From Gonapodya prolifera JEL478 (Eukaryota; Monoblepharomycota; Monoblepharidomycetes; Monoblepharidales; Gonapodyaceae): DNA of 64,000 bases. The notes beneath the pieces are model-generated. The model ran no database searches. It had not been told where the DNA came from and saw nothing but the letters and a program-made list of their open reading frames with translations. The stretch covers positions 62,001-126,000 of the forward strand of contig KQ965794.1 of assembly GCA_001574975.1 (NCBI GenBank), read 5' to 3'. Below are positions 1 through 11,012 of the stretch, in pieces; position 1 is the first letter of the stretch; each line of letters begins with the position of its first letter. The position numbers and the translations under genes were made by a program.

Positions 1-3000
1 GGCTCGATGTCAAGTGTACTCATGTACTGGTTGGCAATTTTCCACTGAGCAACAGGTCGACCGCACATCAGCTCGAAACTAAAAACCGCCCAGAATAAAG
101 CTTACCTGGAAAAGGACATCAACCTTCGAGATATTATGCATTGTGAAAGCCCGTTTTGACTCCGCACCGACACAAGTAGGTCGAAAAAGAAGAAATCCTT
201 CATTCTCAAGGACAAGTCGGGGCAAGGCACCATTTCCTGATACAACGATGCTCTAAAGTGCGCCGTCGAGGTGAGACTTCTAATGATCGATCGAATGTGG
301 CACTACTCACACTTTCACCCGATATGGTATTGTTGAACGCACATTTGATCATATCCTTGTACAAGCGGTGCTCGATCGGTGCAAATCGCACTATGAACAA
401 TTGCGATGCACTGCGGTTCAATACGTTGGTTGCGGGTTTGACGCTGAATATAGAGCCACTCTCGCTTGTGTGCTTTTCCGACCTTTCATTCGAGAAGGAG
501 AACCTGACAAGACTATCACCATCATTCGTCATCCGTACAGTACGATAAACAGCGCGAGGTGGATTGCAGGAGGGAAACTCGATATTTGCAGGGGTGAAGG
601 AGACATTCGGTATGTAAGTTGTTTCGCCCAATCGACAAGTGCTCCTGCCATAACCGTAGTCAGCGAGTAACAATGTTTTAATAACCTTGAGGCAACCCAC
701 CCTGATAGAGACAGAATTAGGCACCACGATGGGGTGAATGTGTCTTCGTTCACGAGTCTGAAATTTCTCATTGATTTGAAATAGACGAAGCATTCAAGTT
801 CCTTGTGATAGAAAGTGTTTTCCGAGTTTGGTCGGAAGGAAACACGAAACTCTGCTGTTGACAATGGCTTAATGTCACAGGAATGTGGCGCCACAGTGAA
901 TGTCCCATCGACTCTTTGAGCGCTCATTATGAGCATCTTACATGAGCGAGAGAATATCGGAAGATTACTCACTCGCTATTTGATTCATCGCTTTCGGAGA
1001 TCCAAACGCAAGATACTGTGTCATAGTATATGTAGCATTGGAGAATGCCCAATTTATGTGGAAGATCTACTCACCTTTCCCTCTCGTATTATTTCGGATC
1101 TTAACAAGACGGGTTTCTGCAACCCTATAGGTCGGGGAAGACCCGAAGTCGATTTCGTCATCAAGCAAAGTAACCTCCTTGAATGCTGTTGAACCTCGAT
1201 TAAAAAATTGCTCCATTATCAGAGTCTCCCCTAGGGCTACGCTGCTCTTCTCTGAAAGATTCATGAAAGTAAGAGTGTGCGATACCAGGAATGAACACCC
1301 TCACATACTCAAGTCAGGTTGAAGGTCTTCCCGGAAAGCAATGGAGCCATCGCGTAAAGTCAATTCACCATTTTCCAGCATCTGTCGCAAAAGAAATGTC
1401 GAGTCTTCTCTCAAAGACAAGAAATGAAGTATTCGTCGCACCTCTTCCATCTGTTCGGGGCCCTGAAGTTCGCCATATGAACGCATTTCGGTAACAAAAC
1501 ATATTGCGTAACAATGAACTTACGAACTGCCAGACTCCGTTGCGAAGCCTGTTCCTATACTTCTCCAGATGATTAGCAGTAAAAGTGGCGGGACGTCGTT
1601 TATCTGTGAAACAGGTTCCAATAAGGTCAAGAAGCTAAGGTGTGTGTGATTTGTGTGTGTTTCGGAAACTCGAAGACACCTTTCCCCTTTCACAAACGAC
1701 TAACCAGAGGTTCTTGATGTTCAATCAAACAAAAAACTCGTCGATGGTAGTTGATTGGTTCAAAGGGGCAAAAACGAATGGTTACTGGAATGGAAGAGGA
1801 AGGAGCCAGGACACCTGACGCTTTATCTAGTTTGAAAGTACTAGTTGGATCGATCATGAACTAAAAAGGGGAGGAAAATCCCATCAACACAAGTAACACA
1901 AGATAACAACAACGCACCTGGTAGCTTGCGGTGTGATTGGACGTATTTATGACGTGAATTGATCGTGCAACTGAAGAACCCGATGGAATGTCGTTGAAGT
2001 TAACCAGACTTGAAGACAATCGGACCTTTGGGCCAACGCTGTTGCCTTTGCATTGTAACTCTATGTTATTGCCGGAAACAGTTGAAATTAGGAAGTTTTC
2101 GGATGATGTAATGCCGGGGCAGTTTGGGGCAAAATGAACCTAAAGGCCGCTCGTCAGTGCGGAACCGCTGTATGGCATTCTAGTTCGTCGCTTACGGTAA
2201 GTTCTTTCGATTTACCAGGTCCTAGAGACGCTTCAACATTTGAGAGGGCAAACACGTTTTGTGGGTGGTGAACCAACATCGTCGCCTTGAAGTTCGCAAC
2301 CACCTGTATTTGTATCATACGAGTTTTGATGTCATTCTCTTCATGAGCGGGTCTCTTAGGTAATCACGCACGGGGGATTTGTTTTGCAGTCGAAGTTCTT
2401 TCTTCGCCGTGTCGCCAACGAACACATCATCAAATTCACATCGCTGAGGTCCGTCGACTAAACCAATGTGGGAGAATTTGCCGATCGCTGTGATCTTGAG
2501 ATACTTGGCCAACCGCAATGAATTCCTCTCAGAGGTTTCCCCAAATCGGCATACTGCGACGGCGTTCAATACGTGCGCAAGCTGTGGATAAGACAGCGCA
2601 CTTTATTTGATCTTGTCAGTCTTGGAAAACGCTTTAAGATCATACTCGTGGAGAGAAAGAAATGTTGACGCTGAGGGTTTCATTAGGGGCAAGTAGTCCC
2701 TTGGAGGGCACAATGCTGAAAGGATCTCCGGTGTCCCACTCAAATGCGGTTGCCATTTCCCCGGAATTCTTTAGTATCAAGTACTTTGACGTTGTTTCAT
2801 TGACGGGACAAATGCCGAAATCAACGGTAGCCGGGAAGGAAAGGTTGTGCTCGGGTAGACACGCCGTGATGGGAATGCTCAGTACGCCGAAGTTGCTGTG
2901 CAATGTAACAACGTCTGAATATGATTCCTATGGACGTCGTTGATCAGGAAACTGTTCTGGTCACTCTCAGACATTCATCCCACCTTTGCTAACGGCCTGA

Positions 3001-3512
3001 AAGTTATCTGAGCATTCCAACTCATTCCAGCACTCAAGGAAACCGTCTCAGGGAAATCCATGGTGAAATATCGGGTTCGCGGCAACTTGTAGCGTATTTT
3101 CTGGGTCTGCTGCGGTATTAGTACGTTTCTTCGGTTGGCTCAAGGAACCCTTTACCTTCATGACTACGTTCTTGATGGTAAATTGCTTCGTATACTCTCC
3201 ACCTGGCTCCCTGGAAAATGTGGCGGACAATGTGGGACTTAATCGAGTTCTGCGATACTTCACTGGAACGGCGAGGTTACCAATGTGTGAATTTCACGAG
3301 TTCTGGCGCATCAATCCCGAAATGAAGTTGCCGTTCTTATTGGTTGAAGATGCGTCATATCTTTGAATAGGCAGAGGATGGAAAGAATCGACAAGACATG
3401 ACACACCTCGCCCATGGCCCACACTGGCACCTGTGCTTTTCGGAGCGCTCCCTATTGATGTCATTAAGTGATTTTGCGCTACTTTCGTTTCATTGGGGGT
3501 TGTGCGTAGCAT
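1..3512 (-). CDS. CFAP65: CFAP65-like axonemal ASH-domain protein (partial; 3' part beyond window)
   Basis: Cilia- and flagella-associated protein built of tandem ASH/MSP-like beta-sandwich domains; in known systems CFAP65 belongs to the axonemal central apparatus. The start is ATG at 3510-3512. After two splices the N-terminus reads ..FGIDAPELVKFTHW | EPGGEYTKQFTIKNVV.. and the next exon QKIRYKLPRTRYFTMDF.. (about 3010-3115), the hallmark N-terminal block of CFAP65. Further ASH-type exons follow at about 2903-2640, 2569-2315, 1486-1300, 1264-1067, 972-780 and 780-250 (for example VDFGICPVNETTSKYLILKN). The block ELECFVYFKSMRNFRLV near 800 also fits CFAP65. The gene runs off the left edge and has many short introns. 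Exon edges between 1.5 and 2.3 kb were not resolved. DLEC1 or HYDIN-type ASH proteins are less likely. Confidence 0.82.
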
Positions 3513-3696
3513 CGCTGTGTTGGATGAAGGCTGAATTGTTGATTTGGGATTGCCTACCTCCGCTCATTACACGCATTCCGCTCTTTGTGCGCTTTACATC
3601 TACTCTTTACACGCTTTCTAATATTTCTTCTATATCAACCACTGTTCCTTTCCAACTGTACATATAATATAAACAATTTCAGTTATATTGACTATT

Positions 3697-6349
3697 TTAC
3701 GATACATTTGCCTGAGCCAACGTCTTCGCCTGCCAATAGGCTTTGTTACTCGCAACGTTGCTGATGATTTTGTCAATCTCTCCATCCATGTATAGTTTCC
3801 ATGCGTCGAATAGTGGGCTTACGACGAAAGTGATGAATCCCTTTTGTTCAACCCATCAAACAATGTTGACACAATCTTGGGACAATAAACAGTAGGCACT
3901 CACCACTTGACATTTTGGAATATCTGTAGTTGCCCGGTCAAAGAACTGCGACACCGGAAGACCTCTCCTACGTTCTTCGTCCCCTTGGGTAAAGAATTCG
4001 GTCATGATTTTTTCTGTCCACTTTTTGCACAATTCAAGGGGCTTAGCAGGGTTGTTGACATCTGCGCACTTGATCGCCATGTTCAACAGTATTTTACGAT
4101 CGGGTCTGCTTTCTGGCTTGATACCTTCACCTGTCATCTTTGTTTTAAAGCGATTTATCCACTCGAAATGCATTGCCATGTCCGTTGCAAGAACCATTGA
4201 TATGACGGTTTCTCGAACAAGCTTCCGCGAGTCGGCATTAAACGTAGCCAAGATGTTGCAATCGTCACTCTGCATAAGCTCAAAAGCGCTCGCCAAATGG
4301 AAATGTTCCCTGTAGAAGCTCGTTTAAATTCGTACCCCATGCCTTCGACAATGGATACATAACATACAGCACTGATTGATCATTGTATCTGATTGCGATG
4401 GGATTCAGTGTCGCCATAATAAAGTTGTTGTTCTGACCCGGATGTTGGTAGTCATGAATGATCGCCGCAATGATACCTCCAAATTGCTCCTCTGGTACCA
4501 AGCAATCCCGCATCTTCTGACGAGTGATGTAGAAGTTGATGGAATGTGTCACGTCCGCAGCGTGAATGGAATTGTGATAGGGGTTTTCTCTTTTGTATCC
4601 TGCTTCGATTTGGGACAACCAATTGCGGAAAATACGTTCTTCGATTTTGAAGCGATCAAAAAACCCGTGATGTCGCATTATGTGGAGCCCAATAAAGTAG
4701 AGACCGCGTCCTTCAGTCAGCCTGTCCAGCTCAATCACGTCAAATTCAGGATCTTCGACATTGCGAAGGAATTCCAGGGCCTTTGATCCAAGGGGAAGCC
4801 CGGCGAAATCAGCGCTTGGGTTATGGTCTTTGCCTGCGAGTTCCACGCTTTCATCAACTCGAACCAGCATCGCAGGTGACCTCGGGTCAGATACGACGTC
4901 GGCATTGGATTCATTCTTTGCGAGGTTTGACGTGGACCCTGCTTTGCTTGTACCCATGGAGCCAGCTACGGGGCGTTTGCTGTCCATTGGATTTGCTTGC
5001 GTAAGGAGCATGTTGTTCAGCCAGTCATGAACCTCGGAGTCGACTGGCTTGTCATTCAGGTTGGGGTTGTATAATTGGTCTGACGAAAGCAAGACATGGA
5101 TGATAAAGTCCAGTTGTTCTCGGCTAACTTGATCAAGTTCCGCCGATTCTTTGAGCTCCCGCAGTATCTGAACCACTTTTGTAATGGGTGCTTCAAGATC
5201 CAACTCATGCACTTGCTTCGCATTCCGAACTTGACGCCGGAGCTCCATGTTTGCGAGAAAAAGCGTGTGAATGTTTTCGTCCCTTTGAACCAGGATCACT
5301 GCATTGGACTTCACAAAGCGTTCCAGCATGACGAAAACCGCGACAACAGCTATGCATGCAAGAACCAAAATGGCCTCGTGAGCTGGCCGAATAGGGGGGT
5401 CAAGAGCAACCCCGCAATTGAATGACTGACAATCCGTGTGGAAGAATTGGGACATCGCCACCACACAGATCCCGTACAGCACCATGAAACAGGCGGAATA
5501 TATCAAAAGATGTCGCTCCAAATGTTCATTTCCCGATTGGAGGTAGATTATCAGGAATGAAACGTACCAAAGTACCATTACAATCATGTGTGCCTCCCGC
5601 GAGATAAAAATGACGAAAAAAAAGGGAACAAGAGATAAGTAGACTGGGACGATAGAGTTCTTATCGTAGGCGAATGCAATACGCGTGGTCTGTAGTATCA
5701 GCACGAGTCCGTTTGCATATACGAACGCCATGTATGGGCGAATGTTCTGTGACCACCCAAGGTACCGTGCAGATATCAGGATGACCAAAAAGAAAACGTA
5801 ATGGACAGCCATTTCAGTCATGATAGGGCCTTTGAGAGGGTGACTTCCTCCTTTAAGGCGGTCTAGCACCGCGCGTCGATAAGAACGTGATTCCACTGAG
5901 GCATTATCAGCTTTCGTCATTCGTTTCATTCCTTTTCCAGCAATGTCCATCATTCCAGGAGTGCTGAATCCTTCTCCATGACCGTTCTGTATTTGATTCG
6001 TCCCGCTAAGATTGAAGTTACTGGAATCTTTTACCCCACTCCCAGGCCTCCGAGGGGATCCGAGCGCTGCCGTTCCATTTGAGTACGCCAACCCAGGAGC
6101 GTACCTCGCAGCTTGTTGCAGGGTCGTAGTCGTCTTCTTTGGCCAGCCTGCCGGGCGCTCGGTGAAGTTTCCACGCGTGTTGGAAGTATGAGAGGGGGGG
6201 GAGTTGGTGCGAGGATGTCCGTTGATACCGTAAACACTACTTCCGCTCGCAGGAAGTTGCGGTGGCATTCCCGCCGCGTTCGTGTCAAGGAATCCAACGT
6301 CTGCTGGGCCAGGCGACAAAGATTTGAAGGCGGGGGTTGAAGTCCACAT
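3697..6349 (-). CDS. Membrane-anchored class I cyclic nucleotide phosphodiesterase
   Basis: Predicted to hydrolyse cAMP and/or cGMP. Three exons (4368-6349, 3904-4309, 3697-3840) join in frame to 843 residues. The first ~170 residues are Ser/Pro/Gly-rich and disordered. About six hydrophobic segments follow (residues ~185-360, for example HYVFFLVILISARYLGW and AILVLACIAVVAVFVML), then a linker, then the PDEase_I domain from ~residue 570. The domain has both metal motifs: HNSIHAADVTH (HNxxHxxDV) and IIHDYQHPGQNNNF (HDxxHPGxxN), plus the DVNNPAKP metal-ligand block and a C-terminal CQVGFITFVVSPLFDAW. The intron after YNDQSVL is required to join LEHFHLASAFELM. Topology recalls PDE3 (N-terminal multi-TM region), but I cannot assign a subfamily or nucleotide preference. 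A purine-rich (GAGGGA)n tract lies upstream at 6553-6600. Confidence 0.93.
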
Positions 6350-6552
6350 CGAGCAGGCACGAAATCATCGATTCCAGTGAGCCGTAGGACTTTCATATGA
6401 CGATTCAAAGCAACGCTCACGCTAGAAGTGTCTCCGAGTCCTGTCCAGTGAGCCCTCAGCGAAGTGTACGCGGTGTAAGTTTTGATTCCGATTGCGGCAG
6501 ACACGGGCAGCGAACGCTCGGAAACCACGCAGAAGGAATAAGAGACAAGAGG

Positions 6553-6600
6553 AAGGAGAGAGGGAGAGAGGGAGAGAGGGAAGAAGGGGGCGGAAGGTGG
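6553..6600. repeat. GA-rich microsatellite upstream of the phosphodiesterase
   Basis: Imperfect GAGAGGGA/GGAAG repeat about 50 bp long in the 5' region of the phosphodiesterase gene. It lies about 200 bp upstream of the start codon on the minus strand, where it reads as a CT-rich tract that could be promoter or 5' leader. No function is visible beyond composition. A second simple run, nine G residues in a row, sits near 6712-6720. Confidence 0.6.
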
Positions 6601-6786
6601 GGGCAATGTCGAGTAATGTCGTAGACAGTGGCGGGACGGAAAAAGCGGGTTCTGACACCTCTCTTGACACCGGCACTCTGGCTTTACTTCGGACACCATC
6701 ATCACTTTTGGGGGGGGGGAACCCTACTGTTCATAAACCAAGTCGAGCGTAGTGTGTATTTTATTCATTGTGAACTCTTTCCAACT

Positions 6787-8636
6787 TTAAAAAAATGATT
6801 GGTCAGCAGGCCGACCGAATCCAGAAAATGGATTGGCCTGGGCAGGCAATGCATTATTCGGCTGGGCAGGTCGGAGAAAGGGATTCATCGTGCTGAAATT
6901 TTGAATTAGTTTGAGTCAATAAGGGGATACAGTTCTTCATTGTTGTTACTTACTTCGCAGGCACAGGCGCTCCGCCAATCATAGCAGGCATCACTTGGTT
7001 CGTTCCAGCAGCACCTCCGAATCCCCCAAAAGGCTGAGCGGATTGAGCAAACTGTACGGGCTGAGAACCACCCATTGCGAACTTCTGAGTATTCATTGCA
7101 CCGAAGTTCTGTTGCTGCTGAACATTCTGTGCGAAATTCATTGGATTCATTCCAACAAAGTTTCCCGTGTTGGGGACCATGGTGGCATTTGCTGTGACTC
7201 CAGGCATTCCGAACATCGCCATTGGATTATTGCCGAATCCCATCTGCGACGGAGCACCAATCCCCATATTTGTGGGAACGGCACCAAACATTTGTGAGTG
7301 AGGTGTGGGCTGTTGAAACAATGAGAGAATTGCGTCCTTTTTTGCCTTGGTCTGGACTTCACTAAGATCCGAAGCACCTGGAGGAAGAGCTTGATCACCC
7401 AAATGGCTATGATAGCTTATAAAGTGCGAAAATTACCAATTAAATCTGACAATGCACCCCCCGGCGTGGCAGAACCTTGCTGTTTCCCGGCAAAGTTTGG
7501 TTGGTTCCCAAACATCTGCAAGGGAGGCTGTTGGGCGACTGGTGCAGGTGCAGGTGCAGGTGCAGTAAAAAGATCAAGTAGTTCATCCCTGGGATTTGGT
7601 GGTGCTCGGACAGTCTCATGTGTTTGTGGAGAACGTGCAGCTTCATTTCGTGTATCGGATCTCAATGCTGTTTGCTCCAATTGAACAGGGGGCTCTGACG
7701 GTAAACGTGTCTGTCCATGTCCACGGTCCGTATTCGCGTTTGAGGGTGTAACTCCACCCGTTGCAATGATTGCCTCTATCGCAGCTTCGAGCGAACCATG
7801 AGATTGCTTAAGAGCTTGAATATTTTGTCCAACATTGGTAAACCCCATGTCCTTAAACTTTGCGAGCTGAGCAGCGTATTTTCGTTCGTAATCGGTTGCT
7901 TCTGCTCGTGTGGTCTGTAAAGTCATGAGAACGCGGGAATCGCGATGGTCAATGGAAGCAAGACTCTTACAGAGTTAACCTGCCACGAATCAGGTCGTTG
8001 ATCCCGACTTTCCAAATTCATGAACCGCCTTTGTTCGTACTTCTGTCGGATGTAGTGTTCCATTTCGCTGGGGTCGAGAGCTGCAATTCCGTGCCACACA
8101 TAGAAAGGGGATTCATCACCACTCACGAATCGCTTTGTGTTGGCGGAGCAGGGGACTTCGACGGCTGGGGAATATAGATTGCATTGACTTTCGCGTTCCC
8201 CATCTATGTGCTCGATTTTGGGTTTGAGTTGAAGTGCAAGAGGACACTGCAAATTAATATACCTCCTTCATAAAGGCTATAGCTTCAGGAGGCCATGAGT
8301 CCAGTGTAAGCGATTTGACCTTGGAAATATGAGTTCCCATCTTGCGATGAAGGCCTGTTGGAGGAATGTTACTCTGTAAACAGAGGGATGCTACAGACCC
8401 GTAACGTACCTCCACAACGAATACATAGAAAGCAGCCGATATTGACACTCGCCCATCGAGGCCCTGAAACGCAAAATCGATATCACATCAACCCGATCGC
8501 CTTGCATAAATGGTTTGGTGATTGTACCTTTGCATCCACAATCGGCGCAGATCTGGTTCGAGGCATCACTGCTGATGATCTCCTGGAGACGTTTAATATT
8601 CTGTTCGTCTTGCTTTCGCTTCTCTCTTTCGCTCAT
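6787..8636 (-). CDS. ArfGAP with UBA domain and C-terminal NPF motifs (SMAP/AGE2-like)
   Basis: Predicted GTPase-activating protein for Arf small GTPases in vesicle budding. Start is ATG at 8634-8636 (MSEREKRKQ..). The ArfGAP zinc finger is assembled across introns: CADC...CIRC, followed by GLHRKMGTHISKVKSL with the catalytic arginine region, then FMKE | MGNAKVNAIY and EMEHYIRQKYEQRRF, all typical of the SMAP/AGE2 class. A UBA-like domain follows (about 7895-7780, AKFKDMGFTNVGQNIQAL..SLEAAIEAII). The tail is Gln/Asn/Gly/Met-rich and disordered, with PAPAPAPAP and LLDLF (possible clathrin-box-like) segments. The last exon ends with two NPF motifs (NPFLRPAQP.., NPFSGFGRP..), which bind EH domains of endocytic proteins. 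Stop TAA at 6787-6789. Family confidence is high; the exact subfamily is inference. Confidence 0.88.
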
Positions 8637-8718
8637 CGTGGTGATTTGAATCTTAGGAATCGGCGAAGTTGCTGTGATTGACACGACTGATATATTATGT
8701 AAAAGAATGTATTTACAT

Positions 8719-10625
8719 TTATTTTGACTTCGCCTTTGTTTGCAGAAAACCAGATGCATCAAAATCTTTCGCTCGGTCTAATGATCACCAGTTAAACAAC
8801 AACAAGTGCGAATTTGACCGCAATCACTCACAAAAGAAGATATACCCGCAGCCGGCTTGGTTCAGATCGCCAAAATAGCGCTGCAAGTCGGCTTCATCCA
8901 CGGGCTCAACACTATCGTCGTCAAAAAGGATCCATTGATCGTAGGACTTTGCAAGAGTGACGTAGTGCCCATGATACGGCCCTCTACAAGAACACAGCAA
9001 ATAGCACGTGAAGCACTCGACGAAACAAAAAGGAACGAGCTTGGCAGACATACGTTCCGATATGAATCACTACTGCAAAGAGTTCATACAGCCGGTCCGG
9101 ATTCTCCGCGTCATCAGTCTTTAATATGATCATGGTGAATACTTGATAGCGCGGTGTGGCTTAAGAGGTTTTCATACATACAGTGTTAAACATCCGTAGT
9201 TCCAAGGGGAAGACGACTCGATAGGTGAGCTTGATGTATCGTTGCAGTCGTTCCTGATACTTGAAGCGTTTCAAATGAATCGCTAAAATGTTTGGGAGCT
9301 TCCGGATCTTCATCCTATGGGCGGTGTGAAACGTTTGTCGACATGATACCAACCACCAACCTATCGCTAAATGTTAACAAACCTCTTCTCAGCTTCCTGA
9401 AGACTCGAGCAGACGTCACAGAAAAACTTGTTCTTAGAACAAAGCATTTCGGAGCTTGAGAAATTTCTCAGACATGCTGTGAGGCTGGAGTGCTGGTCAA
9501 TGTCGACACTTAGGTCGAGGAATGGTTCATCTTTGGAGGTCACATTCTCGCAAGTAAGGCATTTTGTTTCATTTGTTAGGCGGCCCTCAAATAATTCGTG
9601 AATCCATGATGGATGTCGTTCGGAGGCCGTCTCAACGCCATTTGATCCTGCCGCAGAGGTTACTGTGATGGTGTTAGCACCTGTGCTTGGGGAGACTGAA
9701 TCGCTAATTGCTGCAACTCTGGTGTAAGGTATCGCAATAATTAACGTAACGTGCGAAATTCACCTGGAGGTGTCGGCTTCCCTCCATTGATTCCGATTTG
9801 TGACTCTTCGGAATGGCTACTTTGGTCCTTTCGACGGTCCATTTCCAATTGGTTCCGAAGCAAAACTTCTCCAACGCCATTCAGTAGGTAATTAAGGAAT
9901 TCGTGAGCGTCCTGGTGCATATTGCTGCGGAAAAGCTCTGGAAATTCATTTCAACTTCATGCGATCATCACGCTTGATCCATCAAATGAACTTTACCGTT
10001 TTCCTTTTTGAGCCTATCCACAAACTTTTGAGGAGCGAGTACCCCAGTACGCTTCTTTTGTGTCTGGATGTTGGTGAACAGATCCTTGAGGGATGTTAAA
10101 ATGGTTTCTTCCTCCCCATCAACATCTCCTCCAGCTCGGGCGCCATTCGTTTGCTTCTCTTTCTTTTCCCGCGAAAAAGAGGGCTTTGGGAATCCATTTA
10201 AGGCATAGGAGCTCGATTCCTTTGGATTTGTCTCAGCTTGTGGCAATGGTGTGTCGAACGGTATCCCGGAAACACATTCGCGAAATGGACGACAGTGGTA
10301 AAGAGCTTGGAGGACGCTGTTTGCGTAGCTGTTGCGATTCGAAGTTGTTCAGCCAAGTGCTTTAGGAAGGGGCAAGTCACCTTCCACCAACCATGTATTT
10401 CCAAACTTGCGTTTGTTTGGACACGGGTAGTAAATATGATGATCGAGTAGCCGGAAGTTTTAGCAAGTCTTACGTTCTCGAGTCCGATGTGGCGTTCATT
10501 GCCAGTCGATGCGAGCCAATCATGCTGTGCGGGTTTCTTGTCCTGCAAGTTCCAATCCGAGAGTAAGACCTAACGATGCCAAGATAATCGACCAAATCCA
10601 ATGGTTCACCGAAAAGCCCATCCAT
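8719..10625 (-). CDS. Ubiquitin carboxyl-terminal hydrolase, USP12/USP46 family
   Basis: Cysteine protease that removes ubiquitin; in animals and fungi this family (USP12/46, CreB) works with WD40 partners such as UAF1/WDR20. Start ATG at 10623-10625. The Cys box [20 protein letters not shown] is assembled from a 14-nt exon (10392-10405) and the next exon; the Cys codon is split TG|C. The zinc-ribbon cysteines are KCLTCENV (~9565) and FFCDVC (~9420). The insert-free catalytic core shows [14 protein letters not shown] and [14 protein letters not shown], near-diagnostic of USP12/46. The His box is [20 protein letters not shown]. The last intron joins GYIFF to [11 protein letters not shown]; stop TAA at 8719-8721. 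Only 82 bp separate this stop from the ArfGAP start downstream, suggesting overlapping 3' and 5' UTRs. Confidence 0.92.
10392..10405 (-). other. 14-nt micro-exon encoding the USP catalytic Cys box
   Basis: On the minus strand the sequence TTTGGAAATACATG is preceded by ..AACGCAAG and followed by GTTGGTGG... It is the only way to join ..HIGLEN to [11 protein letters not shown].. and restore the invariant FGNTC box. Its last two bases, TG, plus C from the next exon make the catalytic cysteine codon. Confidence 0.8.
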
Positions 10626-11012
10626 TTCGGTAAAAACTGTGTCATCCTTCAAGTGGGAGCTGCTGATGTACAGTTGCGAGGTTGAGCCACACTCAACTGC
10701 TGACCAAAACAGAACGAGGAACGAAAGCAACTTCGTACTCTTGGGTGACAACCACACGAAATGGAAAATTCTGAAAGAATGCTCGCAATTATATAAAGTT
10801 CAGAGTCTTTCGTTCAAAGTCTTGTGACTGAACTTTAGAGCTTGAGGCATCGCGAAGATAGATTCACAGATGAATGGGAAAGGTCGCAAGTTTGGGACAA
10901 CATGTCCCAGGAAACGCGAGGAATGCTCAGGAATTCTGGGCGGTGGCACAGACAGTGGCGCAGAGAAGCTGGGTGAAACTGTGTGCTGGCACGAACCTTC
11001 CCCAATCCAACT
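10626..11012. promoter_or_regulatory. Divergent intergenic region between USP12/46-like gene and calnexin
   Basis: 387 bp between two start codons pointing away from each other (USP at 10625, minus; calnexin at 11013, plus). It should hold both promoters and 5' leaders. No conserved element that I can name with confidence was found. Confidence 0.5.
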
